NCBI GenBank assembly: GCA_001556995.1
Contig: LSKF01000166.1
Span: 1-13,617 of the forward strand
From: Erythrobacteraceae bacterium CCH12-C2
GTDB taxonomy: Bacteria > Pseudomonadota > Alphaproteobacteria > Sphingomonadales > Sphingomonadaceae
DNA: 13,617 nucleotides
Direction of reading: 5' to 3'
This document shows positions 1 to 6,767 of the stretch, in pieces. The notes under the pieces were generated by a model. That model saw only the letters and a program-made list of their open reading frames with translations, ran no database searches and had not been told where the DNA came from. Position 1 is the first letter of the stretch. Each line of letters starts with the position of its first letter. Position numbers and translations under genes: made by a program.

Positions 1-55
1 TTTTAATCCGGTGCTACCGGCCGATCCGTGGCCCCTTTTATTCCCGGTGTTCTCA
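1..55. mobile_element. Probable tip of an insertion sequence (IS21-like?) inserted in rpoN
   Basis: The sigma-54 reading frame ends in unrelated sequence here. The stretch contains two similar direct repeats, TTTTAATCCGGTGC at 1-14 and TTTTATTCCCGGTGT at 36-50, around a GTGGCCCC block at 29-35. Several short direct repeats near each end, together with 5'-TG...CA-3' termini, are typical of IS21-family elements. If the element ends in CA, its boundary lies after base 55 and the target sequence resumes with TGTCGGGC at 56. The body of the element, its transposase and the second target-site copy would be outside the window. The family assignment is inference from pattern only; the insertion itself is better supported, by the sudden end of RpoN homology. 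Confidence 0.45.
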
Positions 56-920
56 TGTCGGGCACCACGCTGCTGCTGTCCGACGGGGCGAAGGCGAGGC
101 CGGGGCGCGGGTTGTAGCTGCGCAACTCGCGCAGCATGTCGGCGAAATCCTCGTCATCCACGCGGCACAGGCGTTTGAGCCGTTCGACCTCGCCCCGCGC
201 CACCAGATCGAGATTGTCGATCAGGGCCTTCATGCAGGGGTCATAACGATCCGCCTCGCGCGCCTGAATGGCGATGCATTCGGCGAGGTTGCGCGCGCCG
301 ACGCCCGAGGGGTCGAGCGATTGCACCAACCGAAGGCCCGCCTTGGCATCGAAGATATCAACCCCGAGATCGTCCGCCACCTCATCCAGCGGCACGGTGA
401 GATAGCCCGCCTCGTCGAGCAGCCCGATGATATGGCGCGCGATGGCGAGGGTGCGCGGGTCGCTGGCTGCTGCGCTGAGCTGGCCTTCAAGGTGCTCGGT
501 CAACGTCACCTCGGCGGCGCGCAGCTGTTCCCAGTCGGGTAGGTCGTCGAAATCGCCGCCCGAGCCGCTGGCCGCGCCCCATTCGGCATCGCGCATCGAG
601 GGCCCGGCGCCATCGCCCGTGTCGAAATCGCGGTCGACCGCGCCGAGATCGAGCGGCGCATCGCCTTCGCCGCCGCCCGCCAGCATCAGCTGATCGGCGG
701 TCGCCTCCTCGCCCGCAGGCGCGGCGATTTCGATGCGTTCGGGCTCGCCCCCATCCGCAGGCCCGCCCGTGTCGAGCAGCGGATTGGCCTCCAGCGCGTC
801 TGCAATGAAGCTTTCAATTTCGAGGTTGGAGGCCGCCAGCAGCTTGATGGCCTGCTGCAATTGCGGCGTCATCACCAGCGATTGCGTCTGCCGGATATCG
901 AGCCTTGGTCCCAAGGCCAT
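3..920 (-). pseudogene. rpoN: RNA polymerase sigma-54 factor, 3'-truncated
   Basis: This is the N-terminal part of sigma-54, which binds core RNA polymerase and recognises -24/-12 promoters under the control of AAA+ enhancer-binding proteins. Residues 1-50 are a typical region I: a glutamine- and leucine-rich segment with QTQSLVMTPQLQQAIKLL, then an LEANPLL motif. Residues 50 to about 135 form an acidic low-complexity linker (region II). Residues from about 135 to 288 match the core-binding domain and end at SYNPRPGL...SSSVVPD. After residue 289 the sequence changes to an unrelated 16-residue tail and a stop. Usual RpoN proteins are about 470-500 residues, so the whole DNA-binding half, with its helix-turn-helix and RpoN box, is missing. 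The gene follows lptB on the same strand, the usual order, with a 91-bp inverted repeat between them that ends 17 bases before the ATG. The ribosome binding site is weak. The product is probably non-functional for transcription; it could in principle still bind core polymerase. Confidence 0.85.
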
Positions 921-937
921 GGCGATGATCTCAGGCC

Positions 938-1028
938 CCGTTCGCCCTGAGCTTGTCGAAGGGCTGCACTTCTTTTTCTCCGTTTGTCAGGAAGAAGAAC
1001 AGTGCTTCGACAAGCTCAGCACGAACGG
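938..1028. repeat. 91-bp imperfect inverted repeat, copy 1 (lptB-rpoN gap)
   Basis: The outer arms are 25 bases each (938-962 and 1004-1028) and complementary except at about three positions; the core is GAGCTTGTCGAAG / CTTCGACAAGCTC. The pairing continues inward through GCACTTCTT and AAGAAC-AGTGC, leaving a loop of about 15 bases. A second element of exactly the same length lies at 5572-5662, with nearly identical arms and a different centre. In RNA it would form a long stem between lptB and rpoN. I recognise this motif as a dispersed intergenic repeat of sphingomonad genomes, similar in behaviour to REP or BIME elements; no REP-associated transposase is in the window. Confidence 0.85.
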
Positions 1029-1050
1029 ATGTGGGAGCATGGTGCATGAC

Positions 1051-1830
1051 CTAAAGCGTGAAGCTCTCACCCAGGTAAAGCCGCCGCACGTTTTCGTCGG
1101 CGACCAGTTCCTGCGGGGAGCCGGCGAACAGCACCTGTCCGCCATAGATGATGCAGGCGCGGTCGACGATGTCGAGCGTTTCGCGCACGTTGTGATCGGT
1201 GATCAGAACCCCGATGCCGCGCGCCTTCAGGTCACGGATCAGATCGCGAATGTCGTTGATGGAAAGCGGGTCGATCCCGGCGAAGGGCTCGTCGAGCAGC
1301 ATGATCGACGGCTTGGCCGCCAGCGCCCGGGCAATCTCGCAGCGCCGCCGCTCCCCGCCCGAAAGCGCCATCGCAGGCGATTGCCGTAGGCGGGCGAGGC
1401 CGAATTCATCGAGCAGCCGCTCCAGCTCGCTCGCGCGGGTGGTGCGGTCGGGCTCGACCAGTTCGAGCACGCAGTTGATGTTCTGCTCCACCGTCATCCC
1501 GCGAAAGATGCTGGTTTCCTGCGGCAGATAGCCGAGGCCAAGGATTGCGCGGCGATACATTGGCAGCTTGGTCACATCCTCGCCGTCCATCAGGATGCGG
1601 CCCGAATCCGGCTTCACCAGACCCATGATCGAATAGAAGCATGTGGTCTTGCCCGCGCCATTGGGGCCGAGCAGGCCGAATACTTCACCCTTGGCAACGG
1701 TGAAGGAAATATCGGTGAGCACCGCGCGCTTGTCATAGCTCTTGGCGATCGAGATCACCTCCAGCCCGCTACCGGTGGGTTGCGGGGGCGCAGCCTCGGA
1801 AGCCGCTTCGGACAGGGTGGTCGTATTCAT
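1051..1830 (-). CDS. lptB: Lipopolysaccharide export ABC transporter ATP-binding protein LptB
   Basis: Cytoplasmic ATPase of the LptB2FG complex, which extracts LPS from the inner membrane and pushes it along the Lpt bridge to the outer membrane. All ABC motifs are present in the 259 residues: Walker A GPNGAGKT (55-62), Q-loop glutamine 104 in YLPQE, signature LSGGE (156-160), Walker B IMLLDEP (176-182) and H-loop histidine 213 in TDHNVRET. The spacing and the YLPQETSIFRGMTVEQN stretch are characteristic of LptB rather than other ABC ATPases. The first 22 residues are a serine/alanine/proline-rich extension relative to the E. coli protein. No clear Shine-Dalgarno precedes the ATG. rpoN follows 130 bases downstream on the same strand, a widely conserved pair. 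The usual upstream neighbours lptC and lptA are absent here: the next gene upstream is divergent, so lptB must have its own promoter in 1831-2067. Confidence 0.95.
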   Translation of the reverse strand: MNTTTLSEAASEAAPPQPTGSGLEVISIAKSYDKRAVLTDISFTVAKGEVFGLLGPNGAGKTTCFYSIMGLVKPDSGRILMDGEDVTKLPMYRRAILGLGYLPQETSIFRGMTVEQNINCVLELVEPDRTTRASELERLLDEFGLARLRQSPAMALSGGERRRCEIARALAAKPSIMLLDEPFAGIDPLSINDIRDLIRDLKARGIGVLITDHNVRETLDIVDRACIIYGGQVLFAGSPQELVADENVRRLYLGESFTL

Positions 1831-2067
1831 CGCAAACCGGTCTTTAGCAGCCTTGAGGTCGCAGAAAAGACCTTGCGGCGGTTTGGCAGGATTTTTGCTT
1901 AGCTCGGCATGCCCAGCCCACCAAAGATGAAAGCCGAAACGATTCCCGCAAGTTGCAACGTATCCGGCCGGCCCAGAGCAACAAAATGGCGGATTTGCGC
2001 GCCTTCTTGCAACTCTGCGTCAGCTTTGCGATACTCCCTACTTCGAGAAACACCGTTGGGGAGCGGT
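1831..2067. other. Divergent intergenic region between lptB and a small membrane-protein gene
   Basis: This 237-base spacer separates the divergent starts of lptB (minus) and the gene at 2068 (plus). It is lower in GC than the flanking genes. A good promoter candidate faces the plus strand (2007-2035, listed separately). The minus-strand promoter expected for lptB could not be pinned down. Short open frames on both strands have no recognisable protein features or ribosome binding sites, so I call no gene here. Confidence 0.6.
2007..2035 (+). promoter_or_regulatory. Candidate sigma-70-type promoter for the 2068 gene
   Basis: TTGCAA (2007-2012) and GATACT (2030-2035) match four of six positions each of the -35 and -10 consensus and are separated by exactly 17 bases. 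Transcription would start near 2042, giving a leader of about 25 bases before the ATG at 2068. The call rests on consensus match only. Confidence 0.4.
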
Positions 2068-2436
2068 ATGATGGGCAAAACGACGGAACAGGCGACTGCT
2101 ATCAATCGGGCCCGCGACTGGCGGCGCTCCATGAGCGATCATGTCGCCTATGGTCTGCTGACCTATACCGGCTTGCAGATTTTCGTGACGGTCAAGGCTT
2201 TGGCCGAAGGCACGTCGAGCTTGCTGCCCTACCTCGCATTGGTGGTGCTGGTGGCCGGGATCATCCCGGTGTGCCGGTGGTTCGAAAAGCGCTGGGCTGG
2301 GCTTACTGATGCCGAGGCCGTTGATCCGGCCTTCGCCCCAGCTTTCCGGCGTGACGTGATGGGCCTGTGGGCGGTCGCGATTGGCCTGCCGTTCGCCCTG
2401 ACGCTGGTGTTCAAAGCGCTTTTGAGCCTGTTCTGA
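2068..2436 (+). CDS. Small membrane protein of unknown function
   Basis: A 122-residue protein I do not recognise as a named family. It has a short basic N-terminus (residues 1-22) followed by three hydrophobic segments at about 26-44, 51-69 and 97-118. A charged loop sits between the second and third segments, containing RWFEKRWAGLTDAEAVDP. This predicts an inner-membrane protein with three helices. The start at 2068 (or the adjacent ATG at 2071) is preferred over the upstream ATG at 1909 because GGGGAG lies 5-6 bases in front, and the extra residues would be proline/serine/cysteine-rich and unlike a real N-terminus. It is monocistronic, probably transcribed from the promoter at 2007-2035, and converges with ppa at the hairpin at 2440-2465. 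Codon use and hydrophobic pattern make it a convincing gene; its function is unknown. Confidence 0.75.
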   Translation: MMGKTTEQATAINRARDWRRSMSDHVAYGLLTYTGLQIFVTVKALAEGTSSLLPYLALVVLVAGIIPVCRWFEKRWAGLTDAEAVDPAFAPAFRRDVMGLWAVAIGLPFALTLVFKALLSLF

Positions 2437-2439
2437 GAC

Positions 2440-2465
2440 CACGCGCGGCCGCCGGACCGCGCGTG
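2440..2465. terminator. GC-rich hairpin between convergent genes
   Basis: CACGCGCGG (2440-2448) and CCGCGCGTG (2457-2465) form a perfect 9-bp stem with an 8-base loop. It lies 3 bases past the stop of the membrane-protein gene and 13 bases past the stop of ppa, so it could serve both. There is no T-run on either side, so it is a strong hairpin of uncertain efficiency as an intrinsic terminator. Confidence 0.55.
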
Positions 2466-2478
2466 ATCCGAGAGTGTC

Positions 2479-3012
2479 TTACTTCTCAGCCTGGTAACGC
2501 TCGATCGCCTCGATGGTGATCTGGCGGGCTTCGGCGGCATCGCCCCACTTGCCCACGCGCACCCACTTTTCGGCTTCCAGATCCTTGTAGTGGGTAAAGA
2601 AGTGCTCGATCTGCTGCCAGATGATTGAGGGCAGATCGCTCGTCTCGACCACATCGGCGTAATAGGGGAAGGTCTCGTTCACCGGCACGCAGACCAGCTT
2701 TTCGTCCCCGCCCTGCTCGTCTTCGAGGTTGAGCACGCCGATGGGGCGCGCGCGCACCACGCAGCCCGGGATGAAGGGCGAGCGCGAGATCACCAGCGCA
2801 TCGAGCGGATCGCCATCGGGCGACAGCGTGTGCGGCACGAAGCCGTAATTGGCCGGATAGCGCATCGGCGTATGCAGGATGCGGTCGACGAACAGCGCGC
2901 CGCTCTCCTTGTCGAATTCATACTTCACCGGCTCACCGCCGGTGGGCACTTCGATGATCACGTTGAGATCGTCGGGCGGATTGACGCCGGTGGGGATCTT
3001 GTCGATGCGCAT
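2479..3012 (-). CDS. ppa: Inorganic pyrophosphatase (family I)
   Basis: Hydrolyses pyrophosphate to two phosphates in the cytoplasm, pulling biosynthetic reactions such as tRNA charging and DNA/RNA synthesis forward; the Mg2+-dependent soluble family I enzyme. At 177 residues it matches the usual bacterial length. The family signature DGDPLD is at residues 66-71, and the active-site stretch VPTGGEPVKYEFDKESG near 22-38 supplies the conserved lysine 30 and glutamate 32, with glutamate 21 just before it. The RYPANYGFVPHTLSPDGDPLDALV region is intact. The ATG is preceded by AAAGAGAA, an acceptable ribosome binding site. It is transcribed divergently from hisS across a 103-base spacer and appears monocistronic. 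Confidence 0.97.
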   Translation of the reverse strand: MRIDKIPTGVNPPDDLNVIIEVPTGGEPVKYEFDKESGALFVDRILHTPMRYPANYGFVPHTLSPDGDPLDALVISRSPFIPGCVVRARPIGVLNLEDEQGGDEKLVCVPVNETFPYYADVVETSDLPSIIWQQIEHFFTHYKDLEAEKWVRVGKWGDAAEARQITIEAIERYQAEK

Positions 3013-3115
3013 GGGTGTTCTCTTTTGTGGTCTGCGATGGAGAGGTAACGCGCCGCCCCTTAATCGGTGCCGCAGGATTGCGAAAGGCCTCGCGTGGGCC
3101 TAATCGCGCATCCCC
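3013..3115. other. Divergent promoter region between ppa and hisS
   Basis: This 103-base spacer must hold promoters for both genes. For hisS the best fit is TTGCGA (3078-3083), a 17-base spacer and TAATCG (3101-3106). The -10 match is poor, but it would start transcription only 3-5 bases before the hisS ATG, which has no Shine-Dalgarno, so hisS may have a very short or leaderless transcript. No convincing site was found for ppa. Confidence 0.35.
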
Positions 3116-4384
3116 ATGAGCAAAAAGACCCCGCAAGCCATCAGAGGCACCCAGGACATCTTTGGCGCGGACGCCGAGGCCTTTGCCTTCGTGGTCGAGA
3201 CGTTTGAGCGCGTGCGCCGCCTGTACCGCTTTCGCCGGGTGGAAATGCCGGTGTTCGAGAAGACCGAGGTGTTCGCGCGCTCGCTCGGCGAGACGACCGA
3301 TGTTGTCTCGAAGGAGATGTATTCCTTCGAGGATCGCGGCGGGGAATCGCTCACCCTGCGGCCCGAATTCACCGCCGGGATCGCGCGCGCGTTTCTGACA
3401 AACGGCTGGCAGCAATATGCGCCGCTGAAGGTGGCAACCCACGGCCCGCTGTTCCGCTACGAGCGCCCGCAGAAGGGTCGCTACCGCCAGTTCCACCAGA
3501 TCGACGCAGAAGTGATTGGCGCGGGCGAGCCGCAGGCGGATGTCGAGCTGCTGGCGATGGCGGATCAGCTGTTGAAGGAGCTGGGGATCGCGGATGTGAC
3601 CCTTCACCTCAACACTTTGGGCGATGGCGCGAGCCGCGAGGCGTGGCGCGCGGCACTGGTGGACTACTTCCGCGCGGTGAAGGACCAGCTCTCCGAGGAA
3701 TCGCAGGAGCGGCTGGAGAAGAACCCGCTGCGGATTCTCGATTCCAAGGACCCGAGGGACAAGCCGTTTTTGGCGGATGCGCCGAAGATCGATGCGTTCC
3801 TGTCGGAGGAGGCGAGCGCCTTCTTCGCCGCCGTCACCAGCAGGCTGGATGCGGCAGGGGTGAAGTGGGTGCGCGCGGAGAGCCTTGTGCGGGGCCTCGA
3901 TTACTACCGCCACACCGCGTTTGAATTCATCCCTGACGAGGGCAGCGCCTCGGCAGCGGCCTTGGGGAGCCAGAGCACGGTGCTGGGCGGCGGGCGTTAT
4001 GATGGGCTGATGGAAAGCCTCGGCGGCGCACCGACGCCGGCGGTGGGCTGGGCTGCGGGGATCGAGCGGCTGGCTATGCTGGTGGGGGCGCGGGAGGAGG
4101 AGCAGCTCGACGTCGCGATCGCGGCCGAGAATGCCGATCGCGAGACAGACGCGGCTGCTTTGGTGGCTGACTTCCGCCGTGCCGGCTTTGCAGCCGAGCT
4201 GTTTGCGTCGGGCAGCCCGCGCAAGCGGTATGACAAGGCGCGAAAGGCTAATCCTGCGATTCTCATATCGCTCGATGTGCGTGATGGAGCGAGTATAAAC
4301 AACTTCAATGTGTTAGTGGATGATTTCGACCCCGAGGGCGACGCAGCCGCCATTTTTGGCGATCGTTTTCTGACCAAACAATAG
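3116..4384 (+). CDS. hisS: Histidine--tRNA ligase
   Basis: Class II aminoacyl-tRNA synthetase that charges tRNA-His with histidine in the cytoplasm. The 422 residues carry the usual order: an N-terminal IRGTQDIFG, motif 1 around residues 43-68, motif 2 with [15 protein letters not shown] (114-128), the HisA motif [11 protein letters not shown] (259-269), the HisB motif GGGRYDGL (291-298) and motif 3 [11 protein letters not shown] (309-319). The C-terminal anticodon-binding domain follows from about 328. The canonical motif 2 suggests the standard enzyme that reads the G-1 identity base, not the divergent type seen in some alphaproteobacteria. The ATG at 3116 fits the family N-terminus; no Shine-Dalgarno precedes it (CGCATCCCC). 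prfA follows 110 bases downstream past two hairpins. Confidence 0.97.
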   Translation: MSKKTPQAIRGTQDIFGADAEAFAFVVETFERVRRLYRFRRVEMPVFEKTEVFARSLGETTDVVSKEMYSFEDRGGESLTLRPEFTAGIARAFLTNGWQQYAPLKVATHGPLFRYERPQKGRYRQFHQIDAEVIGAGEPQADVELLAMADQLLKELGIADVTLHLNTLGDGASREAWRAALVDYFRAVKDQLSEESQERLEKNPLRILDSKDPRDKPFLADAPKIDAFLSEEASAFFAAVTSRLDAAGVKWVRAESLVRGLDYYRHTAFEFIPDEGSASAAALGSQSTVLGGGRYDGLMESLGGAPTPAVGWAAGIERLAMLVGAREEEQLDVAIAAENADRETDAAALVADFRRAGFAAELFASGSPRKRYDKARKANPAILISLDVRDGASINNFNVLVDDFDPEGDAAAIFGDRFLTKQ

Positions 4385-4394
4385 AACCCTCGTC

Positions 4395-4430
4395 GCCCCG
4401 GACTTGATCCGGGGCTGGGCTTCCTTTTCC
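4395..4430 (+). terminator. Hairpin with pyrimidine tail after hisS
   Basis: GCCCCGGA (4395-4402) and TCCGGGGC (4408-4415) form a perfect 8-bp stem with loop CTTGA. A TGGGCTTCCTTTTCC tail follows, which is T-rich but interrupted. It starts 10 bases after the hisS stop. The CCCCGGACTTGATCCGGGG palindrome is, as far as I know, also a common dispersed intergenic motif in sphingomonads, so it may be a repeat that doubles as a terminator. Confidence 0.45.
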
Positions 4431-4453
4431 GCCGCCCGCCATTAGAAAGCCAA

Positions 4454-4474
4454 GGCCCGCATCAGGTGCGGGCC
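4454..4474 (+). promoter_or_regulatory. Hairpin in the prfA leader
   Basis: GGCCCGCA (4454-4461) and TGCGGGCC (4467-4474) form a perfect 8-bp stem with loop TCAGG, ending 20 bases before the prfA start. There is no T-run behind it. It shares stem and loop length with the hairpin at 4395-4415 but not sequence. Its role is unknown; it could block 3' degradation of hisS mRNA or shape the prfA leader. Confidence 0.4.
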
Positions 4475-4494
4475 GACGATAGTAGAAAACGCAA

Positions 4495-5562
4495 ATGCAA
4501 ATCCCCCCCGAACGCCTTGACCAGATCGCGCACCGCTTTGCGGAGCTGGAAGCGCGCATGGCGTCGGGCACGCTCGAGGGCGAGGCCTTCGTGCGCGCCT
4601 CGCGCGATTATGCGGAGCTGGAGCCGGTGGCGAAAATCGCGGCCGAGGTGAAATCCGCACGCGAGGAGATGGCGGGGCTGGCCGAGATGCTCGCCGACCC
4701 GGAAATGAAGGCTATGGCCGAGGAGGAGCTCGCCAGCCTCAAGGCCACGCTCCCCGATCTCGAACGCCGCTTGGCCATCGCGCTGCTGCCGCGCGACTCC
4801 GCCGACGCCAAGCCCGCGATGCTCGAAATCCGCGCCGGTACCGGGGGCGACGAAGCGGCGCTGTTCGCCGCCGATCTCTACCGCATGTACGAACGCTACG
4901 CCGCCGAGCAGGGCTGGAAGGTCGAGGCCGTCAGCATCAACGCCTCCGACATTGGTGGCTACAAGGAAGTGATCGCCAACGTCACCGGCACCGGCGTTTT
5001 CGCCAAGCTCAAATTCGAAAGCGGAGTCCACCGCGTGCAGCGCGTTCCCGTCACCGAAAGCGGGGGGCGCATCCACACCTCGGCGGCGACCGTGGCGGTG
5101 CTGCCCGAGCCCGATGAGGTCGATGTGTCGATCGAGGACAAGGACCTCAAGATCGACGTCTACCGCGCGTCGGGTGCCGGGGGCCAGCACGTCAACACCA
5201 CCGATTCGGCGGTGCGCATCACGCACTTGCCGACCGGCACCGTGGTGACCTGTCAGGATGGCCGCAGTCAGCACAAGAACAAGGAAAAGGCGATGCAGGT
5301 GCTGCGCACGCGGCTCTACGACGCCCAACGCGAAGCTACCCAGGGCGCCGAGGCCGAGGCGAGGAAGGCGATGGTCGGCAGCGGCGACCGCTCCGAACGC
5401 ATCCGCACCTACAACTTCCCCCAAGGCCGCGTGACCGATCACCGCATCGGGCTGACGCTGCACAAGCTTGAAGAAGTGCTCGCCGGGCCGGGGCTTGGCG
5501 AGTTGGTTGATGCCCTGATCGCCGAAGACGAGGGCAAGCGTCTGGCGGCGTTGGCGGAATAG
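4495..5562 (+). CDS. prfA: Peptide chain release factor 1
   Basis: RF1 recognises UAA and UAG in the ribosomal A site and triggers hydrolysis of peptidyl-tRNA. The 355-residue protein has the tripeptide anticodon PVT (185-187, in the [14 protein letters not shown] stretch), which marks RF1 rather than RF2, whose motif is SPF. The catalytic GGQ is at 229-231 in [16 protein letters not shown]. The glutamine of GGQ is the residue methylated by PrmC, whose gene comes next. The N-terminal region to about residue 100 is a long charged coiled-coil-like helix bundle, as usual. The ATG fits the family N-terminus; the leader GTAGAAAACGCA provides only a weak ribosome binding site. The pair prfA-prmC is broadly conserved and often overlaps; here 108 bases with a dispersed repeat separate them. 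Confidence 0.97.
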   Translation: MQIPPERLDQIAHRFAELEARMASGTLEGEAFVRASRDYAELEPVAKIAAEVKSAREEMAGLAEMLADPEMKAMAEEELASLKATLPDLERRLAIALLPRDSADAKPAMLEIRAGTGGDEAALFAADLYRMYERYAAEQGWKVEAVSINASDIGGYKEVIANVTGTGVFAKLKFESGVHRVQRVPVTESGGRIHTSAATVAVLPEPDEVDVSIEDKDLKIDVYRASGAGGQHVNTTDSAVRITHLPTGTVVTCQDGRSQHKNKEKAMQVLRTRLYDAQREATQGAEAEARKAMVGSGDRSERIRTYNFPQGRVTDHRIGLTLHKLEEVLAGPGLGELVDALIAEDEGKRLAALAE

Positions 5563-5571
5563 GCCCAACCT

Positions 5572-5662
5572 CCGTTCGCCCTGTGCTTGTCGAAGGGCTG
5601 CACTTACTTGAGGCTGGGTGAAAGGAAGAAGGACAGTGCTTCGACAAGCTCAGCACGAACGG
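5572..5662. repeat. 91-bp imperfect inverted repeat, copy 2 (prfA-prmC gap)
   Basis: Arms at 5572-5596 and 5638-5662, with the same outer sequence and the same total length as the element at 938-1028. Arm 1 differs from copy 1 by one base, arm 2 is identical, and the middle 41 bases differ mainly in the loop (about 5606-5624). The element ends 8 bases before the prmC start, so a folded stem would lie against the ribosome binding site. It lies in the same strand orientation as copy 1, but the neighbouring operon runs the other way. Confidence 0.85.
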
Positions 5663-5670
5663 ACTTTGGT

Positions 5671-6507
5671 ATGACCGTCGGCGAAGCGATCCGCGCCGCT
5701 GCCGAGCGGCTCGCCGCGACCAGCGACACCGCTCGGCTCGATGCGGAATTGCTGATGGCGCATGCGCTCGGGGTCAGCCGTTCGGACATGCTGCTGCGAG
5801 CAATGCGCGACCCCGCGCCTGACGGCTTCGCCGCGCTGGTCGAGCGCCGCGCGGGGCATGAACCCGTCGCCTACATTACCGGTGAGGCGGAGTTCTACGG
5901 CCTCACCCTCAAGGTTACCCCCGCCACCCTGATACCGCGCGGGGACAGCGAGACGCTGATCGAGGCGGCGCTAGACGTGGCTGGTCCTTCGGGGCGGGCG
6001 CTCGATCTTGGCACAGGTTCGGGCGCGCTGCTGCTTGCGGTGCTGGCGCAGCGTCCGGGTGCGGAGGGGGTCGGGATCGATGCCTCACCCGCCGCGCTTG
6101 TCGTGGCTGAGGGAAATGCCGCCGCGCTTGGGCTGGGGGCGCGCAGCCGCTGGCTGGTGCGGGACTGGCATGCGGAGGGCTGGACCAACGGCATCGGCAC
6201 CTTTGATCTCATCTTGTGCAATCCGCCTTATGTGGAGGAGGGTGCCGCGCTCGACCCTCAGGTGCGCGATCACGAGCCCCACACTGCGCTGTTCGCCGGG
6301 CCAGAGGGGCTTGACGACTACCGCGTCATCATCCCGCAACTTGTCAAGCTGCTCGCGCCCGGCGGCCTTGCCATGTTCGAGATCGGGGCGGGGCAAGCCG
6401 AGGCCGTCACCGCCATCGCCGAGGCGGCCGGGCTCTCCGCCGAACTGCGCCGCGATCTGGCCGGAAGGCCACGTGCGCTGGTCCTTCGGTGTGCAAATTC
6501 CGGGTAG
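5671..6507 (+). CDS. prmC: Release factor glutamine methyltransferase PrmC
   Basis: Uses S-adenosylmethionine to N5-methylate the glutamine of the GGQ motif in RF1 and RF2, which increases termination efficiency. The 278-residue protein has the N-terminal helical domain (1 to about 75) with HEPVAYITGEAEFYG at 63-77. The SAM-binding motif DLGTGSG is at 112-118 and the catalytic NPPY at 184-187. The usual IPRPE/DTE segment reads IPRGDSE here. An upstream TTG at 5587 would add 28 residues, but those are encoded almost wholly by the 91-bp repeat, so the ATG at 5671, which aligns with the family N-terminus, is chosen. There is no good Shine-Dalgarno (CGGACTTTGGT). prfA lies directly upstream and its product is the substrate. 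Confidence 0.93.
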   Translation: MTVGEAIRAAAERLAATSDTARLDAELLMAHALGVSRSDMLLRAMRDPAPDGFAALVERRAGHEPVAYITGEAEFYGLTLKVTPATLIPRGDSETLIEAALDVAGPSGRALDLGTGSGALLLAVLAQRPGAEGVGIDASPAALVVAEGNAAALGLGARSRWLVRDWHAEGWTNGIGTFDLILCNPPYVEEGAALDPQVRDHEPHTALFAGPEGLDDYRVIIPQLVKLLAPGGLAMFEIGAGQAEAVTAIAEAAGLSAELRRDLAGRPRALVLRCANSG

Positions 6508-6767
6508 GGCTTGGCAAAGCGGTTATCCATCGCTACCTCCCGAATCAGGCCAGACGAATTGCGAAGGGCGCAAATCGCTGAGCCGAGCCCCACTTTTCGC
6601 TTCAACCGGCCGTCAGGGCGCGTCCCCGGCAACGGCTGCGCGGAGCGCGCGGCATCCTCTGGCCCTCGGAAAAATGGGGCCAGACGGTGGGGCACAAGGG
6701 CAAGGGGTCTGTTGGCCGCGCGTGCAGGCATTTTTTGCGCCAGGCTGCTGATTAAGGAACAATTTCC
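6508..6767 (+). promoter_or_regulatory. Structured leader or small-RNA candidate upstream of the DUF4167 gene
   Basis: A 260-base stretch without a convincing protein gene. Three hairpins lie in a row. GCTGCGC/GCGCGGC (6635-6641/6647-6653) has a 5-base loop and one wobble. TCTGGCCC/GGGCCAGA (6658-6665/6677-6684) has an 11-base loop. GTCTG/CAGGC (6707-6711/6725-6729), with one wobble, is followed by A and then six T (6731-6736). The last is terminator-like and lies 31 bases before the TTG start. It could be a small RNA with its own terminator, an attenuating leader, or a promoter region with fortuitous GC-rich hairpins. An 86-codon plus-strand frame crosses it but looks non-coding. Confidence 0.35.

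Noticed and set aside
1844..2053. Short minus-strand frame upstream of lptB, with an alternative at 1899-2132
   Set aside because: Cys/Arg/Ser-rich, no motif or ribosome binding site, and would overlap the promoter and start of the convincing plus-strand gene.
1909..2067. 53-codon N-terminal extension of the small membrane protein
   Set aside because: Unlike a natural N-terminus, and a clear GGGGAG site favours 2068.
2933..3913. Minus-strand open frame of about 326 codons across hisS and the start of ppa
   Set aside because: Antisense to hisS and out of frame with ppa, with an Arg/His/Leu-rich composition typical of shadow frames.
4462..5568. Minus-strand open frame of about 368 codons opposite prfA
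   Set aside because: Antisense of an unmistakable RF1 gene, no ribosome binding site and no recognisable domain.
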